Source: Phoronis australis
Taxonomy: Eukaryota; Phoronida; Phoronidae
Assembly: GCA_002633005.1 (NCBI GenBank)
Contig: NMRA01000244.1
Coordinates: forward strand, 1 to 64,000
DNA: 64,000 nt
Direction of reading: 5' to 3'
Of this stretch, positions 1 through 10,828 are shown in pieces. The translations under genes were made by a program, and so were the position numbers. Under the pieces are notes generated by a model. The model was not told the DNA's origin and ran no database searches. It saw nothing but the letters and a program-made list of their open reading frames with translations. Positions within the stretch are counted from its first letter, which is position 1. The number at the start of each line of letters is the position of its first letter.

Positions 1-1097
1 CCGCTCATGATGTAGATGCGCTTGTAATGTACAGGACAATTCACTGAGACACAGATGGGTAAATAACGTTCCTACTCACCCTGTCGATAAGGTGAATACT
101 TCAGCAAAGGCGGCGACAGTCTAGATGGCTGACAAGACGTGTCCTTACACATTGACGAGTGGTAAGTTGGAGTCCATAGCACAGACTGGACTGTACATGT
201 ATGCGCAGTGGACTTGATTCGCAATGAATAAATATTACGTATTAAAATGCAAATGGCGGACTTGCGGTAGGAGACTTATTCACGTCAATCAATTTTCACT
301 AAGCCTGGCGTGCGTCTACCCTTTGATTCCGAAAAACTACATGCATTACATTTAGGATTAGAAAACCTGTAACTGCGAATTTCGGAAAGATACTTGAAGC
401 AGTTTTTCGCATTTTTCATAAATGCCACTACATTCTGAATTTTGCTGAAAATGTAATTGCGTCAAACGGCACCAAAGGTCTCATTAATTATAATGTATAA
501 AGATGCAAAAATTTTGGATGACTGCCTGACTAAATAATCCACCGCAAATGAGGGATCCAAATTCTAAAACCTATGACTTCTTTATATTGTAAAAATCATT
601 TGAATCATTGAAAGTATTGGCTAACTTCAATTATACAACTTTTTTTCATTGTCTTTTCATGATATCATAAAGTGGGCCCAACTTTTTGTCTCGTAAATTG
701 CGCACAGCGCAAAGGGGATTGTAGATGGGCGTAGCGAGGTGAATGGGGGAAGATGGTCAGGAGGGGGTTCTCCCTTCCACCCAGGGGAAAATTTGTTCTT
801 GCCTCTGAAAACAAGCAATTTCCTTGATTTCTGAAGTATAATCAGCCCTTGGCGGCTCTACCTGGCCAGGTCGCCATTTGCGACTATTGAGGCAAAATTT
901 CACGACCCAAAACATTTTCTAAAATCTGACGTCGCCGCACGGCAACTTGACTCGTCAAGTTAATTGACACTATAAAAAGCCCTTGGTTCTAAACTTTCAC
1001 CTGCATTGCGTATTTTTGCCCCGATGTCGAACAGATACACAAGCACTTACGTAATTTATGTGGTCACGGGGCATACTCAAATGACTTATTCATAGTT

Positions 1098-2082
1098 CAT
1101 GCCGAGTACTAGGCAATGACCATCGCCTCTGTTGGCCCGACCAGAGGTGATGCAGCTCCTATAGGCGCTCCATACGCCGGAAGCTTTTCCGCGAATTATG
1201 CCTCGCACTGGCTAAAGCATGAAAGTCACGCTGTTATAAATACCTTTTGCGTATAGAGGGACACCTTAGGAGGTTGGCAGTGTGTTTAATTCCTTCCAAC
1301 TCGAACAAATACTTCCGTTATCGAACTTTTTGTTCGAGCAGTCACTCGTTCAGTTCCCAAAATTGTGAACTCACCATTTTTATACTGTGCACGCTCCAAT
1401 TGTTACCGCGCTCGCTAGGTATTGTGACTTAATGACCTCAATCTTTAAATAGGCCAAAGGTGAGCCATTGCAGTCTTGTCAATCAAATATTCGTTTCCAA
1501 AATGCCACCACTGCTCGTCTTTAATTGGCGTTACTTGAAACTGATTGTATTTCAATGAATTACTGTAGTGTTTGTATTTGATAAAAATAAATGCTGTTGA
1601 TATGACATTTAATAGTGTTTGTGCACATATTTTGACATTTTAATGTTTAACAACACGGCAAATGCACGGCTGGTTCCCGGCAGCACGTACGCAAAGGGCG
1701 GGGACTTCAGCTTTCAAAGTTCGCCGGTAGGACCGCAACTTCTGACCTTCGGCCTGGTTAAAAGAATGAGGTCATATCTCTTGGCGTGCGCAGAGTTAAA
1801 ATGTTGAGTTCAGGATTTTGGGAACTAGGACTGCTCCAAGAAAAAGTTTGATAACGGGAGTATTTGTTCGAGTTGGAAGGAATTAAACACATCGACAACC
1901 TCGATCTAAGGTGTTCCTCCCATGCGCAAAAGGTATTTATAACAACGTGACTTTGATGTTTTAGTCGGTGCGAGGTATAATTCGCCGAAAAGCTTCCGGC
2001 GTATGGAGCGCCTATAGGAGCTGCTTCGCCTCTGGTCCGGCCAACAGAGGCGATGGTCATTGCCTAACCGAGTACATGATAA
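1098..2082. mobile_element. Foldback element with inverted arms of about 300 bp
   Basis: The arms at about 1098-1405 and 1778-2082 are diverged inverted copies of each other; shared pieces include GGCAATGACCATCGCCTCTG, GCGCTCCATACGCCGGAAGC and TTCCTTCCAACTCGAACAAA. The interior of about 370 bp has no convincing coding sequence. A further copy of one arm lies at about 49660-50010 in SPG11 intron 1, so it is a dispersed repeat. Short ORFs inside the arms are not genes. Confidence 0.75.
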
Positions 2083-2089
2083 CACTCTG

Positions 2090-3600
2090 TGCGTTAGCAA
2101 ACAACTTAACAATTCTTTTTAAGCATTTAAACAATTTAACCACGGCATTGCAGCTTGTGATTTTAAATTCTTTTGTACAACCAGTTTTTGTGTTTAAAAC
2201 GGTCTGAAGCTGCCCAAAAGACCAAATCCATTTTCGTGATGGCATTATCCACGCGCTTGGCTTGAAAATCGTCTGATTTTAATGCTTGACAAAGAGAGAA
2301 TTATGAGTTTCGGAGTGCTCGATTAAATTTACATCTTACCAGCAGCTTCTGTTTCTTCATCGTCACTCAAGTTCCGGTTTCTTTGCAAAAATGAAGCAAT
2401 TTTTCTCATTGCACCGTAGTGAAGCAGGCGACGGAAACGGAGTGTTAGTGCGCAGCGATTCTGCCGGTCGCTTGGGATAACACGCGCATATCGATGGGGA
2501 GCGGCGTTATACCTGCTACTTACTCTTCTCGATCATCAATAGCAAAACGTTAAATTTTCTAAATCCAATAATCATCTGTAGCAACCTGAAAACACCGTTT
2601 GTTTATGAAGGTAGGCTTTTCTCTCCGAGTTACAAAATTTTAAGGCCCGGCCGCCATCGCACCCCAACCAGTGTACTAACCGGACACTCTTCGTCAATGC
2701 CCACAAAAGACACTTCTTCTACTGTTCGACAAGGCCTAGGTGGACTGAAAACGAAACGATTATTATTAAGGGTAAACATGATAAGGCCCGTATCAAGTGG
2801 AAATTAAGTTAAACATGCCCGGACCTATGTCAACTCGGCATAGTAGACTGAGGAGGAACACAGTCCCAGGTACCTGGAACATTGTTTCAAATAAGACACA
2901 CATTGAGTTTAGCTAGTTAACATTCAGGTCATAACTCACTTCAATACACAACAATGTCACATGGTTTAGACAGGTAGCAGTTCCACAAAATGTCACTGAG
3001 ACTATAAATCGCCTGAGCATATAATTAAGACCGCACGCCAGTATCCAACATCGTGCGTTTTCCAAATTGAATATTTACTAATGTTCGGCATGACTTGCTA
3101 TGGGGAAAGACACGTGCATGCAATCACCGGCTCTCAACAAAAAACAAAATCTTGCCCGTGCGAAACACTTTTACACGACTTCGTTTGACAGCGCACTTCA
3201 TAGACTATAACTCAGATTATAGAAATGAATCTCCTAAAAGATGTTCCGTACACTCACTTGTTAAGTTTTACGTAACGGGCAGCAACAGTTAGGGTAGCTT
3301 AGTGTCCCTAAAACTACTCCAAAATTGGTTTTCTAGTTTCCAAAGAATGGACATTTTGAATCAGACCTTGGTAGTGTATAATATTTGGAAGGAAACAAAA
3401 GAAGCATTAAATTTGATTCAATTTAATTATTTCCTGTAAAACCATGCAGTGGAATTTCAGCTGCAGTTTTCAGCGAAAACACCTGTCAGTGAGCTAAAAC
3501 TCAGGAGAGTCCAGTTGTTGATCAACAGGTTATATCGTGAAGAAAGGTAAGTCTGCCTGTCTCCTTTCAGGCAAACGGGCAGTTTTCCATACTGTATGTT
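2090..3600. other. Intergenic, no gene seen
   Basis: Only short random ORFs on both strands and no protein similarity that I recognise. The same holds for 1-1097. Confidence 0.6.
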
Positions 3601-3615
3601 GCCATGCACAATATG

Positions 3616-3953
3616 CATAGGCGGATTTGGGGGGAGGGGCACGGGGCCCGCCCCCCCACCCTTTGGCTGCCGCCAAAAAATAGAACGGGAAGACAGCAAG
3701 AGCGTGAGGAAACATTGGGTTTATTAATTAACCTCTGTAATGACGAAGCGGCCGCAACAAGGTGTAGGAAGCGTCTCCCCGTTTTTTTTTTCGTTTTTTT
3801 AGTCGTGCGGTTGCATATCAGCAAGGAGGTCTACATTGTCAGAAGTCCAAGCCCCCAATCATTTCAGGCTGGGTGAGCACATGCAGTCGTGCTTTACGCG
3901 ATTGCCCGAGACAAAATGTTGGCCCCCCTTATGGTATCCTAGATCCGCCACTG
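3616..3953. mobile_element. hAT-like non-autonomous element
   Basis: It starts CATAGGCGGATTTGG and ends CTAGATCCGCCACTG, the imperfect terminal repeats shared by the elements at 4.5, 8.3 and 29.3 kb. G-rich and C-rich tracts follow the two ends. The flanks read ATATG and TATATG, a possible target duplication. There is no intact coding sequence. Confidence 0.6.
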
Positions 3954-4546
3954 TATATGTTGTAGGCATGTCACAGTGCCATCCAGTAGCTTACTCTTCA
4001 GCCTATGGTAAGCTGGGCAACAGTCTACCAGGTGTTTAGGTGTTTCAGCGTCAGTACCACATGCAGGACACTGGGCTCCACATTCTGATATGTCTAGTGA
4101 TGAAGTGATGTGTCTACGTTACCGTGACCTGTAAAAAATTGAATGGCGTGTCTTATGCGGCATGCCAAGCCTGTCTCGGAAGGTTTTCTGAACCTTTTGG
4201 TTTGATCACAAGTCGGAAAGTTCATCTTGATTTCTCTGCACGAGTTGAGCATTGCCCACAGGACTGCTGCGTACGGCTGCAGTCACGGTCAACGTAGATG
4301 TGACTACTGTATTAGACCGGTAGCCGCTTTAGTCTCAAGTCTGTTTCTTCTAAGACGGTCGTAAGCTAAGGGTTCCTAGGTTTTAACTTGCAATAGTTAT
4401 ACCGTGACTGGCGTCGACGTTAGTAAAAACTGGATAAGAAATCCTACACTAGTCTCAGGTTTATGACGTGGCAAAACCTCTTGGAAAATTCAGCTCTCTT
4501 TGCAAATATTCAAGTTAGAATCTAATGAATAGCCTTTGAAGTTGTA

Positions 4547-4972
4547 CAGGGGCAGATCCAGGATTTTGAGTTGGGGGGGGGGGGNGATACACAGCAATCA
4601 GATGAGCCGCTCTGAAATCCGCCAAAGAGCAAATTTTCTGACAAATATTGTGAGTCAGTCCGATGCCACCAACGACAACAAGAAGCCGTTAACAGACTTT
4701 TTTGAAACAAGATGGGCAGCGCGACACAGTGCCTTTTCTCATTTTCATCAGGTGATGTTTGCATTGTGAAAGCCTTTGAACTCATTGCCCACAGACAGAC
4801 AGCACTATATATGAGGAGTACCAGGGGCGGAAATTGAGTTAGCTGGGGCCAGGACAGAGTATCAGCCAGGATTTTGCCCGTCAGACATTCGCACACCCGT
4901 ACTGTCAAATGGAATCTGGGAGAATTTTAGGGGGGCCATGGCCCCTTTGGCCCCCCTCTAAATCCGCCACTG
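4547..4972. mobile_element. hAT-like element with a nested or second unit
   Basis: It starts CAGGGGCAGATCCAGG and ends AAATCCGCCACTG, flanked on both sides by TTGTA (5-bp duplication). It holds a transposase remnant (about 4605-4820) and, from 4822, a unit of about 150 bp closely related to the element at 8334-8479. One ambiguous base (N) sits in the G tract at 4585. Confidence 0.7.
4605..4820 (+). pseudogene. hAT transposase fragment (ZMYM/DUF4371-like), frameshifted
   Basis: One frame reads NKKPLTDFFETRWAARHSAF, then SHFHQVMFAL and a stop; the next frame carries on as IVKAFELIAHRQTALYM. The ETRW-x-x-RH block followed by a helical segment is characteristic of hAT transposases of the ZMYM6/GTF2IRD2 type. 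Only a small central part survives, and the frameshift makes it non-functional. It lies inside the inverted-repeat element 4547-4972. Confidence 0.6.
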
Positions 4973-5436
4973 TTGTAATATTAACCTTAAAATATGTTTT
5001 TAAATAAGTCAACAAGGCCTCCACGCGCGTGAGCACTGAACTGACCTTGAGACAGCACAGCTAGACACTCTCGCTGCGTTTCTTGAGTTGGGGCTAGTCT
5101 CCGTTCGAATGGAACGTGGATATGGAATTCGCCGTCGATGATGGGTCCGTTTAAGAAGTTGTTTGCATGTCCTTCCTTCTTGGAGTAGGCCTACGTACAG
5201 TAGCGACACCCGATTTGTCGATCATAACCTTGTCACCTTCTCGGAATTCCGGCATTGTTTGGTTGGCGCGCGTTTGGTTGTTTTAGAGTTTTGCTGTCGA
5301 TAAAATGCAAGGCGTATGAGTTTCTACCTTGCACTACTTTGTGATTGGCCCGTGTAATATCAAAAAATTACGTACTTGGTGTTATACCACAATATTAGCC
5401 TCGAATGGCAGATACAACCATGTAATAACCCATAAA

Positions 5437-5545
5437 GTTATCTCACTAGTGAGATAACATTTTGACGGGAAACCGAGGCCGGATTCGAACCCGGGCCTCA
5501 AGAGTTGCGAGTAGCCGACTTTACCACTACGCCACTCAGCGGCTG
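5437..5545 (-). repeat. tRNA-derived SINE-like element with a perfect hairpin
   Basis: On the minus strand a tRNA-like head (A box TGGCGTAGTGG, B box GGTTCGAATCC) is followed by CGGTTTCCCGTC and then a perfect 22-bp palindrome (5437-5458; half-site GTTATCTCACT). The cloverleaf is poor, with a badly paired anticodon stem, so this is a SINE or tRNA pseudogene and not a working tRNA. Confidence 0.6.
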
Positions 5546-5749
5546 ACGTCATCGAACGCGAAAATAGAATACTTAAAGCAGAATGCCACCCGGTTTAATA
5601 AGTCTTTTTTACCGTCTTAATCGATCTATATCCACATCGCCTCGCATACGGTCGACCTTACCTTGCCAAGAGTTGTCGCGTTAACCTGTGAGGAAGGTGA
5701 GAAACGACGCTAGCGACGTCAGTGGTTCATCTGCAGAGTGAATGCCGCT

Positions 5750-5978
5750 ATGTTGCGGTGCATCGTTCTCGCTTGTCCGAGCTATGCAGCTGCGAGGAAA
5801 GCGGGTATATCGCTTTTTTCGACTTCCCCGAGAGTCCGAAATGCTTAGAAAGTGGCTCGTGGTAGTGAAGAATGAAAAGTACGCGGTAAATAGCAGGTAT
5901 GAGGCCGTGAAACATCTCCGTGTCTGTGGCCAGCAGTCGTCGACAGTGCCTGACGAATGCTCATGGCTTACCAAATAA
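5750..5978 (+). pseudogene. THAP-type zinc finger fragment with a one-base frameshift
   Basis: From the ATG at 5750 one frame reads MLRCIVLACPSYAAARKAG, with the first two cysteines of a C2CH THAP finger (C-x4-C). After a run of six T (5814-5819) the frame next to it continues FRLPRESEMLRKWLVVVKN and then RVCGQ. FRLP, the tryptophan and the later cysteine are THAP landmarks. One T too many in the homopolymer separates the two halves, and the final zinc-binding histidine is replaced by Gln (CGQQ). THAP domains occur in P-element-type transposases and in host DNA-binding proteins derived from them. This is a decayed single-domain relic, or a real exon with a sequencing error in the T run. No other domain follows. 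Confidence 0.6.
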
Positions 5979-6008
5979 CTATCCATACGTTCCGTTGTCT
6001 GAGCTTGT

Positions 6009-6197
6009 TCACGGCGCCTCTTCATCACTGTATTCCTGTTCGAATTGATAGCCTGTGAAACTTAACGATCCACCTGCGAAGTCTTCGTCGGGTTCGACTG
6101 ATGAGCTCTCGTCTAAGTCACACGGGATTGCCGTTGCCATGTCGATGTTTGTTACTGAGCGTTCTGTTTCAAAACGAATTATTCTCACCCTAACCAA
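6009..6197 (-). pseudogene. Short acidic ORF with a YQFEQEYSDEE motif
   Basis: A 62-codon minus-strand ORF is rich in acidic residues and ends in SFTGYQFEQEYSDEEAP. A similar aromatic-acidic motif (about Y-x-F/Y-E-P-E) is, from memory, found near the N-terminus of many P2X7-like or transposon-associated proteins of marine invertebrates. No downstream domain is visible, and the stop follows directly. It lies close to the THAP fragment but on the opposite strand. It may be a broken first exon. Weak call. Confidence 0.25.
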
Positions 6198-6281
6198 TGC
6201 TTATATAAAACTTAAACAAAGTCTGCCTCATTAGATGCAATTTGTAATGCCTTTGGAGTGTTCGTGAGTGCAAATGATTTG

Positions 6282-6345
6282 AGAAGCCAGCAGTGAATAA
6301 ATCACTGCGTTACCGGCTTTTAATTGACGGGACCCCGAGGCCGTA
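6282..6345 (-). repeat. Second hairpin plus CCGAGGCC unit, truncated relative of the 5.4-kb SINE
   Basis: A hairpin (GCAGTGA, loop ATAAA, TCACTGC) is followed by TTGACGGGACCCCGAGGCCG, matching the TTGACGGGAAACCGAGGCCG that follows the hairpin at 5.4 kb. The tRNA-like part is missing. Confidence 0.4.
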
Positions 6346-6349
6346 TGAG

Positions 6350-8330
6350 CTCATGCTAATTTAAGTGTTTGCAGGCAAAAACTGTTGTGAAACAACTCAG
6401 TCGATTTCCATCCCACGGCCTGGTGTTAGGGGAGTCTTTAATTACATTTACATTATTAGAATAATGATTGTCAATGTAGATCTTCTGCCCTGACGGTGCT
6501 TTGGCCAAAGCGAAACCTGAATTCGCAGCCCCCGACGAGTAAGTAGATTTGCAGTTTCGTGGGTAATTCATCAACATAATCACATGCACATTACCTTGGC
6601 TCACTAGTATAGTATTTTCTTGACTGGAAGTTTAGTTTCCAACTTTGACTGGTTTATGTTCGTGATGTCTGATCAGTTTCCGAGCCACTGGCAGGCGGGA
6701 TAACGAGTCAATACGGCCGGCCGGCCGCTGCGACGGGCCTGATCGGGCTCCAAGCCACTGGCCAGAATAACAAGCGTTTTGTGTGTTTAGAACTCAAAAA
6801 ATCACAAGTCTAAACAACACAGGTTCTCCTGTCTGTATCTCACGGAAAATATTTCGAATTTATCTCCGAACAAGCCCCAAACTCCTGCTACGGACCATAT
6901 TGGCCTGCCGAACTTTGTAGGCCGGTGTGCCCAAATACCTATAAATCCGTAACAGCGAAATAAAACAACACGTTTTCATAAGTACTTAGTGCATTTTTAA
7001 GGGTTTTACATCGAAGTTTGATGATCTATTGATGTTAAACGATGAAGTCAAGCCATAAGCTGACACCAGTAACCCGTGTTGTGGACTGCTGAACAGACTG
7101 CGTGTGAAACCAATTACGTCATTGGATAATTTCAACACCTTCGTCTGTCGTTAGGTGTCAGGTAACGCAACCGTACTAGGCGTTATGGAGTAGAACTACT
7201 CGATCTAAATTGATAAAAATTAGGTTGTTTTTTGGGTGGCATTCTCCTTTAAATGAGCACGCGCAACAATCGCATGTTCAGCAAAGGGCATTGCATCGAC
7301 ATTTATACGCTATGAAAAATAAGACACATAATTTCCATAAAAACGATATTTTAATTCAGTGGAAATTTTCTGTCGTGTTCTTCCACTTGTAAATCAGCGA
7401 TCTCCAATTTGAATGTGGGTATCGTGTCGTCGGGATCCTTTGACTTGAGCATTATACTCAGTTACTATTGGTAACCTACTTTAGCAGACGATATTTTCCC
7501 GGTGGAAGCTCAGCGTGATAAAATGTGTAGTGAGCTATAATAGTTGCTAAACCTCAATTTATAGATTCACTTTATTTCTATTTTGTTTAGATTTTGAGTA
7601 AACGCATTAAGGTAGATCGATTCATTGCAATGTTTCTCGTTCAGTATGCGGTATAATCGGGCGAAAATTCTCCAAAATCCACTCGGGCTCTAGATAACGG
7701 GGGTTAACGACTTCGCCATGTAATACTCTATATTTATTATTATGAACCAGTCAGCAACGTATTCTGGTAACCTCGGCAGGGGTTATGACTTTTTTGCCAC
7801 AATATCTCATGCTCAATTCTTTGTTCTTTTATAATGTCGTTTTAATATGTATTCTTGCACTCACTTATCGGGACATTGGTCCGCGTTCTTAAAGCAACTC
7901 AAGCCAGTATAACTACAAGTCTATCGAGCACCTACATGTAAGTCCTAGTGTCAAGTGACTGATACACTTTTGATGTTCGCATAGACAAGCCTATGATAAG
8001 ATATCTAGCATGTACCAGGCTAGACCCAGGTTATAGACGACACTGATCGAGACCTGCCTACGACTTTCATACTTATATTTTAGCGACTCTTGAAATCATC
8101 TGCAGTGGCTATCAGTAACTTTGCATCTTCTGACCCACCTGCATAAAGTGTCTTCCATATTGATCCCGTGCATGTAAATCGCAAACAAGCGCGTGCGGAA
8201 AGTCGTCTGCCAAGGGTATACCTGGGCAACAGCGATCCTAGCGGCCGAATATCGAAGACCACAGGAGTTTAATCAGAGCATATAATACTTTACTGAATGT
8301 GGTATGCTCAGAAGCAGTTCACCTTTTCCT
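6350..8330. other. Intergenic, no gene seen
   Basis: AT-rich, short ORFs only. A GGCCGGCCGGCCG stretch at about 6715-6727 is the only striking local composition. The region 8485-9585 likewise holds nothing recognisable. Confidence 0.55.
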
Positions 8331-8333
8331 GTT

Positions 8334-8479
8334 CAGGGGCAGATCCAGAATTTTGAGTTGGGGGGCAGGGCAGAGTATTAGCCAGGACTTTGCCCCTCAG
8401 ACATTCGAACCCCCGAACTGCCCAATGGAATCTTGGAGAATTTTAGGAGGGGCCATGGCCCCCTCTACATCTGCCAATG
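8334..8479. mobile_element. Non-autonomous hAT-like MITE of about 146 bp
   Basis: It starts CAGGGGCAGATCCAG and ends CATCTGCCAATG, with CTGTT directly repeated on both sides. It is closely similar to 4822-4972, including TTTTAGGAGGGGCCATGGCC near the right end. It has no coding content. Confidence 0.7.
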
Positions 8480-9589
8480 CTGTTACTTGTCAGGATAAAA
8501 AACATAGATTAAAATGTTGGTCTTTGAAAATAACAAACAACCGTCATTTAAGGCATTAACTAAATCGCAAAAACGTACATCAAACTGCACAATTTGAGGA
8601 CCCACGACGCCGCGACGCTAAGTTATGAGCGGTCCAATCAACCCCAAATCCACCTAAAGCCTATGTAAAGCACAACTGAGGCCCTTAGCCTCATGAAATA
8701 TTTAGATTTCTTTTAGGTTTGACGTGCCTGATTTAGTTTTTCCTGAACCCTCAGCTTTCTTAGGCCCATAGTATGCTTGAAGAACAAAGCCTATCAAGGC
8801 CTCTAGTAAATATGACTGTTTGATGTTTATCGGGACTATAGAATTTCATTTTGTTCACACCAAATCAACCGATCTAATGATTTCACCTCAGCTTAGTAAC
8901 CTAATCAGATAAGCAGTGTGAACCATTAAGTCTGTTCCAATGTGTACAAACAGTCGTTTATTCAAGACATTATTTCGCCATTTCTCACAAGTGTGTGTCA
9001 TGAATAGATCTATTTTCAAAATAAACAATTTAACTGATAAGCAGAAGGCAACGTATATTCAACTCCATTTAGACTATATTTAGCGACGCTTTCATACTCT
9101 ATTATTGGTCAATTATTTCGCGACACGGTATTTCATACAATTTGAATGGGAGACTGGGCACGGACCATTGTCACCATAAATTATCAATACACTCGATAGA
9201 TTCTCCGTTGCCAATGACTCCTCCGGGGCTCACAGGCTTCTAGTATCATGAAGTGGAAGTCGAACGGGTTGGAGTGAGGCAAGTCTGAGCAGTGATTCGC
9301 GCTATCAAAAGCACAAGAGACTTGAACAACAGTATTTTGAATAACACGTACGAAACACGAAACAGTACAGGTAGGTTTAACAACTTCATTCCACAAATAC
9401 CCCGGTATGTCGATGTTTTGAGCTCTGATGGCCAAAAACAAACATTAATGCCTGACAGATCCATGTGTACGGACATGAACTAACATGATGTTTAGGTTAT
9501 ATAGGACCAAGGGACTATGGAAATGTCGGTACATCCTCACAATAAAAAACTCAAGAAGGCTTCTAAAGTTTGATTCTTGACTTGAATAT

Positions 9590-9850
9590 GCCAATCTGGC
9601 GTTGATTGAGTAAAATTTATCAAAAAGAAAAGTACAATCATATCAAAACATCAGAAAAATCACATGACCCAATATAAAAGTTCAAGATGAAATCTCGAAA
9701 ACGTTTTTACATGTTTTCATTTCCTTTTCGTTTCATGCAAAGTTTCATCGTTTCAGTAGAACAGTGCACAAAGCACAGCATCTGAAAGTCTCGTGTGAAT
9801 ACGATTTCTGAGATGAAGTTAATAAATACTGGACATTTTTTTCTAATCTC
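9590..9850 (+). repeat. Dispersed repeat family, copy 1
   Basis: It shares an ordered series of words with 48440-48800: GTACAATCATA, CAAGATGAAATCTC, CACAAAGCACA and TCTCGTGTGAATACGAT followed by TTTCTGAGAT. There is no coding sequence. Confidence 0.5.
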
Positions 9851-10321
9851 CTACACGTTCGTAACCATAAAATGTACCTGTGAGTGACCCTCACAATCCT
9901 CTGAACTGTGGGTATAACACCTCTCTTGTTTTTTCCGTCTTCTCTGAGAAGCTTCAACGAGAGCAGATTCAAATCTTTCTAATAACTCGAAGTATGTGTA
10001 ATGATGTCTGATTAGTATTTGACATGAAGTCTGTGACTTGAAACATTAATTCCCCACGACTACTATTTTGATGGAGGACTAGAGCCGAGCGTTATCAAGA
10101 CCCTATTTAATATCACACACAGACAGGCAGTTGCCAGCTTCACACGTGTATGTTTAGATACAACAGCCTTGTTACAGTCAACATGTCACAGGGTAGATGT
10201 ACCATTGACAATTTCTTCTGGGCATTTCTTCAATCAATTAGCGAGAACACGTCGCTTGTTTGATTTGGTGAAAAACAATCGCCTGTGTATCTTACACTTT
10301 TACAGGTTCAAGACCTCCGCT

Positions 10322-10828
10322 ATGTTTACGGTAACGTACAACGACATGCTTCGGCGAGACATTCGCTATGTGTACTTTGGCACACCGATCGACATGAAAT
10401 ACCGTCACTCTAGCGACTATCCAACGTTCGCAGAGTTAAAGCGACAAGAGGACGACACTGAAATGAAACGTGCTGTCCTAAAGGCGGCCGCGAAGGCTTA
10501 CAAACCCGCGGAGTTGCCGTATGCGCCCGCATTCAGAACGGTGACAAGAGCGGAAGCAGATGAAATTGCAAAGCGCTTGTACAGTCGGGGTACGTTATGT
10601 CGTACAGGGATGCCACAGGAGGCGAAAAAGAAAGAATCTCTATCATCGAAGGAGAAAAAGTCGAAGTCTGCCAAACAAAAGGAACACTCGGAACGCTTGT
10701 CAGCCCTCAGCACGCTATCGAGCAAAGTTCGTGCAGCTCAATATGATGAAACCATGGGACTTTTGAACTCTGAAGTTTGCGGTCCAAAGAAGACCGCCTA
10801 CGGTTTGAACGCGGTAGTAGCAGTCTAG
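10322..10828 (+). CDS. Small basic protein of unknown function (168 aa)
   Basis: The frame is open from 10169, but a good acceptor (CTTACACTTTTACAG, then GTTCAAG) lies just before the ATG at 10322. I therefore take 10322 as the start and the upstream part as intron. The product starts MFTVTYNDMLRRDIRYVYFG, has a charged helical middle (ELKRQEDDTEMKRAVLKAAA), then a conserved-looking AYKPAELPYAPAFRTVTRAE segment, a lysine/serine-rich linker at about residues 95-120, and a C-terminus ending GLNAVVAV. There is no signal peptide or membrane segment. It has no codon breaks, and its composition differs from the surrounding non-coding DNA. I do not recognise the family. Candidate polyadenylation signals are AATAAA at 11548 and 11684. 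Reality as a gene is likely; function is unknown. Confidence 0.7.
   Translation: MFTVTYNDMLRRDIRYVYFGTPIDMKYRHSSDYPTFAELKRQEDDTEMKRAVLKAAAKAYKPAELPYAPAFRTVTRAEADEIAKRLYSRGTLCRTGMPQEAKKKESLSSKEKKSKSAKQKEHSERLSALSTLSSKVRAAQYDETMGLLNSEVCGPKKTAYGLNAVVAV

Noticed and set aside
1247-2060. ORFs on both strands sharing peptides such as CLIPSNSNKY
   Set aside because: They share peptides only because they lie in the two inverted arms of one repeat; there is no codon-like conservation.
5464-5545. A functional tRNA gene on the minus strand
   Set aside because: The A and B boxes are good, but the anticodon stem does not pair and the acceptor stem is poor, and the same linker occurs with another hairpin at 6.3 kb. 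Better read as a SINE.
5681-6028. 115-codon minus-strand ORF
   Set aside because: It is the shadow of the THAP fragment on the plus strand.
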